Below the pieces are notes generated by a model. That model saw only the letters and a program-made list of their open reading frames with translations, made no database searches and was not told the origin of the DNA. From NCBI RefSeq assembly GCF_025716945.1, contig NZ_JAOVZT010000001.1, positions 62,001 through 126,000 on the forward strand: a stretch of DNA of 64,000 nt, written 5' to 3'. Shown here one piece after another: positions 34,309-43,679 of this stretch. The first letter of the stretch is position 1, and the number at the start of each line of letters is the position of its first letter. The stretch comes from Geodermatophilus sp. YIM 151500. Its GTDB lineage: Bacteria > Actinomycetota > Actinomycetes > Mycobacteriales > Geodermatophilaceae. Position numbers and translations under genes: made by a program.

Positions 34309-36491
34309 CCGCCGTCGGGCCAGACGCTCGACGGGCTCTCGAGCGTGGAGCCGTCGGTCTCACCCGGGTGCTGCACCGAGACGAAGACCGAACGGGCGTC
34401 CGGGGTGATGAGCGGACCGCTGCACTCGGCGCCGCGGGGCACGGTGAGGAAGGCCTTGACCCGCCCCCGCTCGGGTCCGGCCGTGGGCACCGCGAACAGC
34501 CCGTCATTGGTGCCGCCGATCGTGCCGGCCTCCTGGTTGACCGCCGAGAGCACGTTGCCGTCGGTCGCGATCCACAGGTTGCCGGCCGGGTCGAAGTCCA
34601 GGTTGTCGGGGCAGGAGATGGCGCTGACCTGCGACGGGTCGTACCCGGCGAAGTACGTGCCCGGGTAGGCCGGGTCGCCGGCGAGGAGGAAGATCCGCCA
34701 GTAGAAGTCGTCGCCGGTGGTGCCGTCGGTCTCCTGCCACTCGATGACGTGGCCGTTGCGGTTGCCCGGGCGCGGCTGGAAGGCGCCGTCCTCCAGGTCG
34801 AACGCGTACGACACCGTCACCGGGTTCGCCTCGTCGGCGCCCGGCTGTGCGTCGGTGGCGGTCCGTTCGTCGTTGTTGGTCAGGGCCGCGTAGACCCGGC
34901 CGTTGACCGGGTTGACCTGGATGTCCTCCGGGCGGTCCATCTTGGTGGGGACCTTGGCGGCGTCGACCACGATCTCGTTCCCGTCGGCGTCCAGCACCGG
35001 GTTGCCGGACTCGTCGAGCTGCTTGCCGAGCCGGTCGGCGGCCAGCCGGGTGAACGTGAGCACCCAGGCGACGTCCTTGCCGGGGATCATCGACCCGCCG
35101 TCCTCCACCAGCGGGATCCACCGGCCGGTGCCGTCGAACTCCCCGTCCGGTGGCACCGTCCCGGCGCCGTCGATCGTCTCCTGCGGCGAGTCGCCGGTGA
35201 AGTGCGCGACGTAGAGGTCGCCATCCTCGAGCAGGGTCAGGTTGTGCCGCCGCGCATCCTCGCCGGTACCGCGCCGGTAGCGCTTCTTCGACACGAACTT
35301 GTAGATGTAGTCGAACCGCTCGTCGTCCCCGGAGTAGGCCACGACGCGACCGTCCTCGGCGATCCGGACGTTGGCGCCCTCGTGCTTGAACCGGCCCAGC
35401 GCGGTGCGCTTCTTCGGCGTCGAGGTGGGGTCGTGCGGGTCGAGCTCGACGATCCAGCCGAAGCGGTTCGGCTCCTGGGGCTCCCGCGCCAGGTCGAACC
35501 GCGGGTCGACCTCGTCCCAACGGCGTCCGGCGGGCTCGTCGGTCGGGACGCCGTAGCGCGAGTACCGCGGCTCGGCCGCGTCCTCCTCGACCGGGGTGGT
35601 GGCGCCGAAGTAGAGGTTGAAGTTCTCCTCGCCGTGCAGCGTCGTACCCCACGGCGTCGTGCCGCCGGCGCAGTTGTTCAGCGTGCCGAGGACGGTCCGG
35701 CCCTCGGGGTCGGCGGAGGTGCGCACGTACTCCGAGCCGGCGGCCGGGCCGGTGAGCTCCATCTCCGTGCTCGCGGTGATCCGGCGGTTGTGGCTGCGCC
35801 GCTCCGAGAGCTTCCAGGCGCCCCTGCCCTTCCGCTCGATCTGCACCACCGAGATGCCGTGGGCCATCATCGCGATGCGCTTCTGGTCGGCGGTCGTCGG
35901 TGCCTCCTGGTCGGCGACGCCGGCGAACATCAGCTGCTCGTCGGTGTACTCGTGGTTGACCACCAGCAGGGCCCGCTCGTCGCTGCGGCCCAGCGGCAGG
36001 AAACCGACGTAGTCGCAGTTGTAGCCGAACTGCTGCGCCTGGGCCTCCGGCGTCTGGGCGGCGATGTCGAACGCCGGGGCACCCTCCTCGACCGGATCCC
36101 CCCAGGCGACGACGACCGAGTGGTCGTACCCCGCGGCGGTGACCAGCTCGTCGAGCAGGTTCTGCCCGACCGGCTCGAAGGTCAGGGCACCGTCCCGCGC
36201 GGCCTTCGCCGCCGTCTCGTCACGCGCGGACCCCCGTGCCGCGGCGGCCGGCACGAGCGGTGCCGCGACCACGAGGAGGGCGCCGGCACCGGCGGCCTGG
36301 AGCACCTTCCGGCGGCTGACCGCCGACTGCACGACATCGGCGAACGTCGGGTTGCCGGTGCGGTTGGGCACCGGCGCGTCGCAGGCGTTGCCGCACTTGT
36401 AGTGGCAGGTGACATGGGTGCGGCTGCCGTGCCGGAACCCCGTCCGGAGGAGGGGGAGCAGCCGGCGGGACGGGCGTGCGACGTCGGTCAT
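34248..36491 (-). CDS. PhoX-family alkaline phosphatase (DUF839), Tat-exported
   Basis: The 747-residue protein has the actinobacterial PhoX N-terminus (VTCHYKCGNACDAPV), a twin-arginine signal SRRKVLQAAGAGALLVV near residue 60, and the beta-propeller motifs of DUF839: LVVNHEYTDEQLMF, NNCAGGTTPWGTTLHGEEN, GRFKHEGANV and DRPEDIQVNPVNGRVYAALTNN. PhoX enzymes are calcium- and iron-dependent phosphomonoesterases that supply phosphate outside the membrane. ATG 36491 follows AAGGAC. It converges on the EamA gene with a 61-base 3' overlap. No Pho box was identified. Confidence 0.9.
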   Translation of the reverse strand: MTDVARPSRRLLPLLRTGFRHGSRTHVTCHYKCGNACDAPVPNRTGNPTFADVVQSAVSRRKVLQAAGAGALLVVAAPLVPAAAARGSARDETAAKAARDGALTFEPVGQNLLDELVTAAGYDHSVVVAWGDPVEEGAPAFDIAAQTPEAQAQQFGYNCDYVGFLPLGRSDERALLVVNHEYTDEQLMFAGVADQEAPTTADQKRIAMMAHGISVVQIERKGRGAWKLSERRSHNRRITASTEMELTGPAAGSEYVRTSADPEGRTVLGTLNNCAGGTTPWGTTLHGEENFNLYFGATTPVEEDAAEPRYSRYGVPTDEPAGRRWDEVDPRFDLAREPQEPNRFGWIVELDPHDPTSTPKKRTALGRFKHEGANVRIAEDGRVVAYSGDDERFDYIYKFVSKKRYRRGTGEDARRHNLTLLEDGDLYVAHFTGDSPQETIDGAGTVPPDGEFDGTGRWIPLVEDGGSMIPGKDVAWVLTFTRLAADRLGKQLDESGNPVLDADGNEIVVDAAKVPTKMDRPEDIQVNPVNGRVYAALTNNDERTATDAQPGADEANPVTVSYAFDLEDGAFQPRPGNRNGHVIEWQETDGTTGDDFYWRIFLLAGDPAYPGTYFAGYDPSQVSAISCPDNLDFDPAGNLWIATDGNVLSAVNQEAGTIGGTNDGLFAVPTAGPERGRVKAFLTVPRGAECSGPLITPDARSVFVSVQHPGETDGSTLESPSSVWPDGGYPRPGVAVVHREDGGRIGS

Positions 36492-36616
36492 CGATGTCCT
36501 TCGCTGGGATGGGTGGGACCGCCGGAACCCTGGTCCGCGGACGGGACCGTGACGTGGCGGCCGGGTGAACGCTCGGTGAGCGCTCCCGGCGGGGTGGCCG
36601 CCCGCGCCACGGTCGC

Positions 36617-38299
36617 TCAGGCGTTGCGCACGGCGGCGGCCCGCTGGAGCCCGAGCTCCTCGACCGAGATCTCCCGCATCTCGACCTTGCGCACCTTGCC
36701 GGTCACCGTCATCGGGAAGGCATCGACGATCTTGACGTACCGCGGGATCTTGTAGTGGGCGAGCCGGCCGGCGCAGAACTCGCGCAGCGCGTCGGCGCTG
36801 AGCGGCTCGGCGCCGTCACGCAGCCGCACCCAGGCCATCAGCTCCTCGCCGTAGCGCTCGTCGGGCACCCCGATCACCTGGGCGTCGACGACGTCGGGGT
36901 GGGTGTAGAGGAACTCCTCGACCTCCCGCGGGTACACGTTCTCGCCGCCGCGGATGACCATGTCCTTGATCCGGCCGACGATGTTGAGGTAGCCCTCCTC
37001 GTCCATGACCGCGAGGTCACCGGTGTGCATCCACCGCGCCCGGTCGACGACCTCGGCGGTCTTCTCCGGCTCGTCCCAGTAGCCCAGCATCACCGAGTAG
37101 CCGCGGGTGCAGAACTCCCCCGGCGTCCCGCGGGGCACGGTCAGCCCGGTCTCGGGGTCGACGACCTTGACCTCCAGGTGCGGGTGCACCCGGCCGACGG
37201 TCGAGGTCCGCCGGTCCAGGTCGTCGTCGGCGCCCGTCTGGGTCGACACCGGCGAGGTCTCGGTCATGCCGTAGCAGATCGTCACCTCGGTCATGCCCAT
37301 CTCGCCGACGACCCGTTTCATCACCTCCACCGGGCACGGGGAGCCGGCCATGATGCCGGTGCGCAGGCTGGACAGGTCGTGGTCGGCGAAGTCGGGCAGC
37401 GCCAGCTCGGCGATGAACATGGTCGGGACGCCGTACAGCGACGTGCAGCGTTCCTCCTGCACCGCCCGGAGCGTCAGCGCCGGGTCGAAGCCGGGGGCCG
37501 GGATGACCATGGTCGCGCCGTGCGAGGTGGCGCCGAGGTTGCCCATGCCCATGCCGAAGCAGTGGTAGTAGGGCACCGGGATGCACACCCGGTCGGCCTC
37601 GGTGTAGCCGCAGCCCTCACCGACGAAGAAGCCGTTGTTGAGCAGGTTGTGGTGGGTGAGCGTGGCGCCCTTGGGAAAGCCCGTGGTGCCGGAGGTGTAC
37701 TGGATGTTGATCGGGTCGTCGGCCGACAGCTGGGCGGCGCGCTCGGCCAGCAGCGACCGGTCGGCCGCCCGGCCGCTGTCCATCAGCCGCTGCCACTCGG
37801 GGTCGCCCAGGAAGACGACCTCCCGCAGGTCCGGGCAGTCGGCGCGGACCTCGGCCACCATGGCGCGGTAGTCGGAGGACTTGAACTCCGGCGCCGAGAC
37901 GAGCACCGAGACGCCGGACTGCTCGAGCACGTACGCCAGCTCGTGCGTGCGGTAGGCGGGGTTGACGTTGACCAGGATGGCGCCGAGCTTGGCCGTCCCG
38001 TACTGGACGAAGACCCACTCGGCGCAGTTGGGCGCCCAGATGCCCACCCGGTCGCCCTTGCCGACGCCGAGCGCGTCGAGGCCCAGGGCGCAGGCGTCGA
38101 CCTCGGCCACCAGCTGCGGGTAGGTCCAGCGGCGGCCGGTCGCGCACTCGACCAGCGCCTCGTGGTCGCCCACGCGCGCCGCCGTCCGGTCCAGGTCGGC
38201 GCCGATGGTGTCGCCGAGCAGCGGCACCGTCGACGTCCCGCTGCTGTAGGAGGGCAGGGCCGGCACCGCCGGTCCCGTCTGCCGTCGCGCGTCGGTCAC
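36617..38299 (-). CDS. AMP-binding acyl-CoA synthetase
   Basis: The 560-residue adenylate-forming enzyme carries the P-loop [19 protein letters not shown]5 [12 protein letters not shown]7 [37 protein letters not shown], and the catalytic Lys in [11 protein letters not shown]. It resembles medium-chain fatty-acyl-CoA synthetases of the FadD35/AcsA-like group and activates a fatty acid to its CoA thioester. GTG 38299 has GGAGGTG seven bases upstream. It stands alone, with a 381-base spacer on its upstream side. It could supply the beta-oxidation genes at 54-59 kb. Confidence 0.9.
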   Translation of the reverse strand: MTDARRQTGPAVPALPSYSSGTSTVPLLGDTIGADLDRTAARVGDHEALVECATGRRWTYPQLVAEVDACALGLDALGVGKGDRVGIWAPNCAEWVFVQYGTAKLGAILVNVNPAYRTHELAYVLEQSGVSVLVSAPEFKSSDYRAMVAEVRADCPDLREVVFLGDPEWQRLMDSGRAADRSLLAERAAQLSADDPINIQYTSGTTGFPKGATLTHHNLLNNGFFVGEGCGYTEADRVCIPVPYYHCFGMGMGNLGATSHGATMVIPAPGFDPALTLRAVQEERCTSLYGVPTMFIAELALPDFADHDLSSLRTGIMAGSPCPVEVMKRVVGEMGMTEVTICYGMTETSPVSTQTGADDDLDRRTSTVGRVHPHLEVKVVDPETGLTVPRGTPGEFCTRGYSVMLGYWDEPEKTAEVVDRARWMHTGDLAVMDEEGYLNIVGRIKDMVIRGGENVYPREVEEFLYTHPDVVDAQVIGVPDERYGEELMAWVRLRDGAEPLSADALREFCAGRLAHYKIPRYVKIVDAFPMTVTGKVRKVEMREISVEELGLQRAAAVRNA

Positions 38300-38410
38300 C
38301 GTCGCACCTCCGGGTCCTGCCGTCGCGTCCCTGCCCCGCACTCTGGCACGACGCGGCGGCCGACGCCGGACCGGGCACCGCCCGGGAACGGACGACGCTC
38401 CGGACGGCGG

Positions 38411-38441
38411 CGGGCCCGCGGCCGTTCGACCGCGGGGCCCG
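38411..38441. terminator. GC-rich hairpin in the 38.3-38.7 kb spacer
   Basis: Arms CGGGCCCGCGG and CCGCGGGGCCCG pair with one bulged base around an 8-base loop. It may end transcription past the degraded fragment at 38453-38610 on the minus strand. Confidence 0.4.
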
Positions 38442-38452
38442 TGCGACGCCGA

Positions 38453-38610
38453 TCAGCCCTCGGTGAACCCGGCCGCGTCGAGGCGGACCACCTCGCGGTC
38501 CGTCCCTCGCCGGTGAGGCCGGTCAGGCCGTCGATGACGTCGACCCCGTTGCCGTCGAGGTCGAGCACGTGCACCCGTGCGGCGCCCTCCGCCTCGGCAC
38601 CGCGGCCGGG
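38453..38610 (-). pseudogene. Probable degraded gene fragment, frameshifted
   Basis: In the 381-base spacer between the acyl-CoA synthetase and mscR, the minus strand has a plausible protein segment (AARVHVLDLDGNGVDVIDG, then LTGLTGEGRT) that after a one-base shift continues as DREVVRLDAAGFTEG and a stop at 38453. The alternating hydrophobic/Asp-Gly pattern is protein-like and unlike antisense noise. No family is recognised. I see nothing else in this spacer except the hairpin at 38411-38441. Confidence 0.35.
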
Positions 38611-38680
38611 CGCCCCGCAGCGGTGCCCGGGGGGCGGGGCAGGGGAAGCCGTGGGGCGGCGGCTGGCATAGCCTCCGGCC

Positions 38681-39766
38681 ATGGCATCGGAGGTGAAGGC
38701 CGTGGTCGCCCGCGGCAAGGGCGCGCCCGTGGGCATCGAGACGATCGTCGTCCCGGATCCCGGTCCCGGCGAAGCGGTGGTCGACGTGCAGGCCTGCGGG
38801 GTCTGCCACACGGACCTGCACTACCGCGAGGGCGGGATCTCCGACGACTACCCGTTCCTGCTCGGCCAAGAGGCCGCCGGACGGGTGTCGGCGGTCGGCG
38901 AGGGCGTGGCCGAGGTGGCCGTCGGCGACTACGTCGTCCTCAACTGGCGCGCGGTCTGCGGGCGGTGCCGGGCCTGCCTGGCCGGCAAGCCGTGGTACTG
39001 CTTCGCCACGCACAACGCCGCGCAGAAGATGACGCTCGCCGACGGCACCGAGCTCTCCCCCGCGCTGGGCATCGGCGCCTTCGCCGAGAAGACGCTGGTG
39101 CACGCCGGCCAGTGCACCAAGGTCGACCCGGCCGCCCCGCCGACCGCCGCCGGGCTCCTCGGCTGCGGGGTGATGGCCGGCGTCGGGGCCGCGATCAACA
39201 CCGGCGCGGTCCAGCGCGGCGAGAGCGTCGCCGTCTTCGGCTGCGGCGGCGTCGGCGACGCCGCCATCGCCGGCGCCCGGCTCGCCGGGGCGACCACGAT
39301 CATCGGCGTCGACCTCGACGACCGGAAGCTCGAGTGGGCGCGGAAGATGGGCGCCACCCACACCGTCAACGCCTCGAGGACCGACCCCGTGCAGGCGGTC
39401 AAGGAGCTCACCGGCGGCTTCGGCGTCGACGTCGCCATCGACGCCGTCGGCCACCCGAAGGTCTTCGAGCAGGCCTTCTCCGCGCGCGACCTGGCCGGTC
39501 GGGTCGTCCTGGTCGGAGTCCCGACGCCGGACATGCGCATCGACCTGCCGCTGCTGGACGTGTTCGGCCGGGGCGGGGCGATCAAGTCCTCCTGGTACGG
39601 CGACTGCCTGCCCTCCCGCGATTTCCCCATGCTCGTCGACCTCTACCTGCAGGGCCGCTTCGACCTCGACGCCTTCGTCTCCGAGACCATCGGCCTGGAC
39701 GAGGTGGAGGCCGCGTTCGAGAAGATGCACCGCGGCGAGGTCCTGCGCAGCGTGGTGGTGTTCTGA
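38681..39766 (+). CDS. mscR: S-(hydroxymethyl)mycothiol dehydrogenase
   Basis: The 361-residue medium-chain alcohol dehydrogenase has catalytic zinc motif [22 protein letters not shown], structural zinc lobe [15 protein letters not shown], cofactor site [11 protein letters not shown] and the mycothiol-type loops NWRAVCG and [13 protein letters not shown]. It oxidises S-hydroxymethylmycothiol, formed spontaneously from formaldehyde and mycothiol, and also acts as S-nitrosomycothiol reductase. Its stop overlaps the start of a metallo-beta-lactamase-fold gene (TGATG), the same pairing seen in mycobacteria (Rv2259-Rv2260). It is a strong sign that the host makes mycothiol. Confidence 0.93.
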   Translation: MASEVKAVVARGKGAPVGIETIVVPDPGPGEAVVDVQACGVCHTDLHYREGGISDDYPFLLGQEAAGRVSAVGEGVAEVAVGDYVVLNWRAVCGRCRACLAGKPWYCFATHNAAQKMTLADGTELSPALGIGAFAEKTLVHAGQCTKVDPAAPPTAAGLLGCGVMAGVGAAINTGAVQRGESVAVFGCGGVGDAAIAGARLAGATTIIGVDLDDRKLEWARKMGATHTVNASRTDPVQAVKELTGGFGVDVAIDAVGHPKVFEQAFSARDLAGRVVLVGVPTPDMRIDLPLLDVFGRGGAIKSSWYGDCLPSRDFPMLVDLYLQGRFDLDAFVSETIGLDEVEAAFEKMHRGEVLRSVVVF

Positions 39767-40380
39767 TGGCCGGCGTCCTGAGCGTCGACCGGGTCGTCGT
39801 CAGCGGTGTGTTCAGCCTCGACGGGCAGGACTTCGACGTCGACAACAACGTCTGGCTGGTCGGGGACGACGACGAGGTGCTGGTGGTCGACGCACCGCAC
39901 GACGCCGCCCCGATCCTGGACGCCGTGGGCGGCCGCCGGGTGACCGCGATCGTGCTCACCCACGGGCACAACGACCACATCACGGCCGCGGTCGACCTGC
40001 GGGCGGCCACCGGGGCGCCGATCTGGTTCCACCCCGCCGACCGGATGCTCTGGGACGCCGTGCACCCCGGCGTCGACCCCGACGAGGAACTGGCCGAGGG
40101 CACCCGGTTCCGCGTCGCCGGCAGCACCCTGCAGGCGCTGCACACCCCCGGGCACTCCCCCGGCAGCACCTGCCTGCACGCACCCGACCTGGGCACGGTC
40201 TTCACCGGCGACACGCTCTTCCGCGGCGGCCCCGGCGCCACCGGCCGCTCCTACAGCGACAAGCCGACGATCCTGCACTCGATCAGATCCCGGCTGCTGA
40301 CGCTGCACGGCGACACCGTCGTCCGCACCGGCCACGGCGAGGACACCACCATCGCCGCGGAACTGACGACCGTCCGCTGA
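39766..40380 (+). CDS. MBL-fold hydrolase, probable S-formylmycothiol hydrolase
   Basis: The 204-residue protein has the metallo-beta-lactamase metal motifs: THGHNDHIT, HTPGHSPGST, FTGDTLFRGGPG and the final TGHGEDTT, in the glyoxalase II-like order. Its start shares a base with the mscR stop (TGATG), so the two are co-translated. Because mscR makes S-formylmycothiol, this glyoxalase II-like protein is the natural candidate for the thioester hydrolase that frees formate and mycothiol. The role is inference from context; the fold call is firm. Confidence 0.85.
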   Translation: MAGVLSVDRVVVSGVFSLDGQDFDVDNNVWLVGDDDEVLVVDAPHDAAPILDAVGGRRVTAIVLTHGHNDHITAAVDLRAATGAPIWFHPADRMLWDAVHPGVDPDEELAEGTRFRVAGSTLQALHTPGHSPGSTCLHAPDLGTVFTGDTLFRGGPGATGRSYSDKPTILHSIRSRLLTLHGDTVVRTGHGEDTTIAAELTTVR

Positions 40381-40600
40381 CCGGCCGCCCCGCGTGGCTG
40401 CTCTCGCACCTGCTCGCGGTCGCCGGGTTCCTGCTCTTCCCCAGTACCTGGCCCCGGCGCCGGTGCGGATCCTGCACGGCCTGCTGCTGGGCGCGAGCTG
40501 CCTCCTGCTCGCCCGCGCGCTCCGACCGCCCGCCGGGTCGGCGGCCGGGTCAGCGGCCGGGTCAGCGGCCGGGTCAGCGGCCGCTGCGGTGCGGTGGTGA
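40377..40600 (+). pseudogene. Possible decayed small two-helix membrane protein gene
   Basis: Immediately after the MBL gene, one frame gives LTGRPAWLLSHLLAVAGFLLF and a second frame takes over with YLAPAPVRILHGLLLGASCLLLARALRP. Together they would form a typical small two-helix actinobacterial membrane protein, but a frameshift near 40440 separates them and the expected start codon overlapping the MBL stop reads CTG. An intact alternative from GTG 40394 would encode 68 residues with only the second helix. The tail contains a 12-base tandem repeat. Confidence 0.35.
40533..40583 (+). repeat. 12-base tandem repeat
   Basis: Four copies of CCGGGTCAGCGG (first copy with one change) plus a partial copy lie just upstream of the quinone reductase gene. 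The unit is a multiple of three bases. Confidence 0.85.
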
Positions 40601-40610
40601 GATCAGCGGC

Positions 40611-41549
40611 ATGCGCGCGGTCTTCTTCGACTTCCACGGCGGTCCCGATGTCCTCGGCTACCGGGAGGCGCCCGATCCCGAGCCCGCCGAGGGGCAGGTG
40701 CTGGTCCGGGTCGAGGCCGTGGGCGTCAACTACCGCGACGTCTACGAGCGGGCCGGCGCGGGCTACGGCTCGCCGCCGCCGGCCGTGCTCGGCGCGGAGG
40801 GGGCGGGCACGGTCGTCGACACCGGCGAGCGGGTGGCCTGGGTCGCCGTCCCGGGCAGCTACGCCGAGCTGGTCGCCGCGCCGCGCGAGCAGCTGGTGCC
40901 GGTGCCCGACGGGGTCGGCAGCGACGTCGCAGCGGCGAGCCTCCTGCAGGGCATCACCGCGCAGTACCTGTGCGCCGACTCCTACCCGGTCCAGCCGGGC
41001 GACTGGGTGATCGTCCACGCCGCGGCCGGCGGGGTGGGCCTGCTGCTCACCCAGCTGGTCAAGGCCCGGGGCGGACGGGTGATCGCCACGACGTCGAACG
41101 AGGAGAAGGCCGCCCTGGCCCGCAAGGCCGGCGCCGACGAGGTGCTCGGCTACGAGGGCTTCGCCGATCGGGCCCGCGAGATCACCGGCGGCGAGGGCGT
41201 CGCGGCCGTCTACGACGGCATCGGACGGACGACGTTCTCCGCCGGGCTCACCGCGCTGCGCCCGACCGGGAGCATGATCATCTACGGCGCGGCGAGCGGC
41301 GCACCCGAACCCGTGCACGTGTCGACCCTGCAGAAGCTGGGGTCGCTGTACGTCCAGCGCCCGACGATGAACACCTACCTCCGGACGCCGGAGATGCTGC
41401 AGACCCGCGCCCGCCAAGTCCTCGACCTGGTCGCCCGCGGCGACCTCGACGTCCGGATCGGCGCCCGCTACCCGCTCGAGCAGGCACGGCAGGCGCACGA
41501 GGACCTCGAGGCCCGGAAGACCACCGGGAAGCTCCTCCTCGTGCCGTAG
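40611..41549 (+). CDS. NADPH:quinone oxidoreductase, zinc-independent MDR family
   Basis: The 312-residue protein is a QOR-type medium-chain reductase: VNYRDVYERAG, GAEGAGTVVD, the helix LLQGITAQYLCADSYPVQPGDWVIVHAAAGGVGLLLTQL with its nucleotide-binding AAxGGVG, and the closing LEARKTTGKLLLVP. It lacks zinc ligands. Such enzymes reduce quinones or other electrophilic carbonyls with NADPH. ATG 40611 opens the standard N-terminal strand MRAVFF. It follows the mscR/MBL unit by 230 bases and could be an independent detoxification gene. Confidence 0.88.
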   Translation: MRAVFFDFHGGPDVLGYREAPDPEPAEGQVLVRVEAVGVNYRDVYERAGAGYGSPPPAVLGAEGAGTVVDTGERVAWVAVPGSYAELVAAPREQLVPVPDGVGSDVAAASLLQGITAQYLCADSYPVQPGDWVIVHAAAGGVGLLLTQLVKARGGRVIATTSNEEKAALARKAGADEVLGYEGFADRAREITGGEGVAAVYDGIGRTTFSAGLTALRPTGSMIIYGAASGAPEPVHVSTLQKLGSLYVQRPTMNTYLRTPEMLQTRARQVLDLVARGDLDVRIGARYPLEQARQAHEDLEARKTTGKLLLVP

Positions 41550-41581
41550 GGCGGCGTTCCCCGGCGCCGGGGCGGGCCCGC

Positions 41582-42025
41582 TCAGCGCTGGGAGACCGGC
41601 TCGCTGATCACGTGGTCGACCGGCAGCCCGCAGGTCCGCGCGATGCGGCTGGGCAGGTCGATGCGCAACCAGCGCGAGACGCCCAGCGGCAGGGTGGAGA
41701 CCAGCACCTCGTCGGCGGAGAAGCGGTTCAGCGCCTGCCGCGTGGCCTCCAGCGCGTCGGCGTCCCCCACCTCGCCGTCGACGACGGCGCCGAGGTCGCG
41801 CAGGCGGGTGAGCGCGCGGTCGAGCCGCTGCCGCGCCAGCGCGTAGGCCCGCTCCTCCGGCGACGGCCCGGCTCCGAGGTCCTCGGCCAGCGCCTGGTCG
41901 TGCAGCGGGGTCGCCGGGACGACGACGTAGAAGGTGGCGAGCCCCTTGTTCACCCGCCGCTGGACGGCCTCGACCAGCGCCTTGCCGCCGAGCGTCTGGT
42001 TGGCCACGACCAGGCAGCGCGCCAT
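41582..42025 (-). CDS. USP-like / hypothetical alpha-beta protein
   Basis: The 147-residue protein has a nucleotide-binding-like alpha/beta pattern resembling truncated universal stress proteins: RCLVVANQTLGGKALVEAVQRR, ATFYVVVPATP, helix EERAYALARQRLDRALTRLRDLGAVVDGEVGDADALEATRQAL and DEVLVSTLPLGVSRWLRIDLPSRIARTCGLPVDHV. This is a recurrent actinobacterial family often annotated as hypothetical or permease-like; its role is unknown. ATG 42025 starts the first strand. It is convergent with the quinone reductase. Confidence 0.75.
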   Translation of the reverse strand: MARCLVVANQTLGGKALVEAVQRRVNKGLATFYVVVPATPLHDQALAEDLGAGPSPEERAYALARQRLDRALTRLRDLGAVVDGEVGDADALEATRQALNRFSADEVLVSTLPLGVSRWLRIDLPSRIARTCGLPVDHVISEPVSQR

Positions 42026-42060
42026 GCCCGCATTGTGCTCCCCGGCCCGGCGACCGGTAG

Positions 42061-42116
42061 GTCCCGGCGCACGCCGATGGGTCCCGGCGCACGCCGATGG
42101 GTCCCGGCGCAGGCCG
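42061..42116 (+). repeat. 20-base tandem repeat
   Basis: Two perfect copies of GTCCCGGCGCACGCCGATGG and a third partial copy lie in the spacer between two divergent genes. The third copy differs at one base before diverging. Confidence 0.85.
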
Positions 42117-42171
42117 AGCCGGGCGGGCGGTCGCCCTTCCCCGCGCGTCCGGTCGGCGCCATGCTCGACCC

Positions 42172-42933
42172 GTGGCAGCCACGCACGAGTCGGTCACCCG
42201 GGCGGAGACCCGCGACGCGTACCAGGAGCCCTTGGCCCGGGCGCACCACGAGGGGTTCGGATCGCTGGCGGAGGCCGCCGCCGACGACGTCGTCGGGCTG
42301 CTGCACCGGGCCGGCCACACCGGCGGGCTGGTCGTCGACCTCGGCTGCGGCAGCGGCATCGGTGCCCGCGTGCTCGGCGAGGCCGGCTACGACGTCCTGG
42401 GCGTCGACGCCTCCCCGGCGATGCTGGAGATCGCCCGTGCGACCGCCCCGCGGGCGGACTTCCTCGTCGCGTCGCTCCACGAGGTGGACATCCCCCCGTG
42501 CGTGGCCGTGACCGCAGTCGGGGAGAGCGTCAACTACGCCGTGGGCGGACTGCCCGGGCCGCGGACGCTGCGGGCGCTGGCGCGGCGGGTGGCGGGGTCG
42601 CTGGCTCCCGGCGGGGTCTTCGTCCTCGACGTCGCGGGGCCCGGGCGGCACGGGGCGGACGTCCACCAGGCGGTCACCGACCGGCCCGACTGGACGGTGT
42701 GCCTGACCGCCACGGAGGACCGGGTGGCCGGCACCCTGACCCGGCACGTGATCACCTTCACCCGCGGCACGCACGGGTGGTCCCGCTCCGACGAGGTCCA
42801 CCACCTCGTGCTGTTCGACCCGGAAACCGTCGAGGAGGCGCTGACGGCGGAGGGGCTGGCCGTGGAGCGCATCACCGGTTACGGCGGGGTGCCGCTCGGG
42901 CGGGGCTGGGCCGGCTGGATCGCCCGCCGCTGA
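42172..42933 (+). CDS. Class I SAM-dependent methyltransferase
   Basis: The 253-residue product has motif I VVDLGCGSGIGARVL, motif II-like GVDASPAMLEIAR, FLVASLHEVDIPP and a late Rossmann strand GGVFVLDVAGPG. Methyltransf_25-type proteins of this layout modify small molecules. GTG 42172 (VAATHESVTRAE) is the best start, giving the usual N-terminal helix; longer starts enter the 20-base repeat. No ribosome site is visible. It converges with another methyltransferase, 7 bases away. Confidence 0.85.
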   Translation: MAATHESVTRAETRDAYQEPLARAHHEGFGSLAEAAADDVVGLLHRAGHTGGLVVDLGCGSGIGARVLGEAGYDVLGVDASPAMLEIARATAPRADFLVASLHEVDIPPCVAVTAVGESVNYAVGGLPGPRTLRALARRVAGSLAPGGVFVLDVAGPGRHGADVHQAVTDRPDWTVCLTATEDRVAGTLTRHVITFTRGTHGWSRSDEVHHLVLFDPETVEEALTAEGLAVERITGYGGVPLGRGWAGWIARR

Positions 42934-42940
42934 CCGCTGG

Positions 42941-43600
42941 TCAGGGGGTGCGGACCGCGGTCCCGAGGACCTGCGGGGTGGTGGGGGTCGACAGCCGGGT
43001 GTCCGGGAACCGGAAGCGGTCGAGCCGCTCGATCGCGAACCCGGCCTCCGCCATCGCCGCGGCGGTGTCCCGGCCCGTGCGGCAGCCACCGGCCAGCCGC
43101 GGCCACACCGTCGCGTCGGCGATCCGCTGGACCCGGGACAGGACGCGGCCGTCGGCCCGCACGTGCTCCCAGACGTGCAAGCGCCCGCCCGGCCGGAGCA
43201 CGCGACGGATCTCGCGCAGCGCCGCGGCCACGTCCGGCACGGAGCAGAGCACCAGCGTCGAGACGGCGGCGTCGAACACCCCGTCCGCCGCCGGGAGCCG
43301 GTCGGCCACCCCGTCGACGACCGTCACCGGCACCGGCGCGCCGGCCGCGGCCCGGCGAGCCAGCTCGCGCAGGTGCGCCTCCGGCTCGACGGCGACCACC
43401 TCCCGGACGGTGGGCGGGTAGTGCGCGAAGTTCGCCCCCGAGCCGGCACCGACCTCCACCACCCGACCGGCGCAGCCGGCCAGCAGCCGCCGCCGGTGCT
43501 CCGCGGCGCCGCGACCCTCCATCGCCCGCGCCAGCCGCGCGTAGACGCGGGCGAACACCGGGTGGTGCACCGGCGCCGGGACGCCCGGCCGTCCCGCCAT
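42941..43600 (-). CDS. Class I SAM-dependent methyltransferase, UbiE/phospholipid type
   Basis: The 219-residue protein resembles the actinobacterial Methyltransf_11 group: N-terminal HHPVFARVYARLARAMEGRGAAEHRRRLL, motif I VVEVGAGSGANFAHYP, EVVAVEPEAHLRELARR, VDGVADRLPAADGVFDAAVSTLVLCSVPD and VLRPGGRLHVWEHVRA. Many relatives sit near phospholipid or quinone genes. ATG 43600 follows GGAGG with seven bases spacing. It is the last gene in the direction of the tyrosine operon, after the IclR fragment. Confidence 0.87.
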   Translation of the reverse strand: MAGRPGVPAPVHHPVFARVYARLARAMEGRGAAEHRRRLLAGCAGRVVEVGAGSGANFAHYPPTVREVVAVEPEAHLRELARRAAAGAPVPVTVVDGVADRLPAADGVFDAAVSTLVLCSVPDVAAALREIRRVLRPGGRLHVWEHVRADGRVLSRVQRIADATVWPRLAGGCRTGRDTAAAMAEAGFAIERLDRFRFPDTRLSTPTTPQVLGTAVRTP

Positions 43601-43679
43601 GACCCACCTCCTCGAGCGGCGCCTCCCCGCGGCGGACCGCCTGCCGGCATCCTGCCCGCCCGGACGAGCGCACCGCGGC

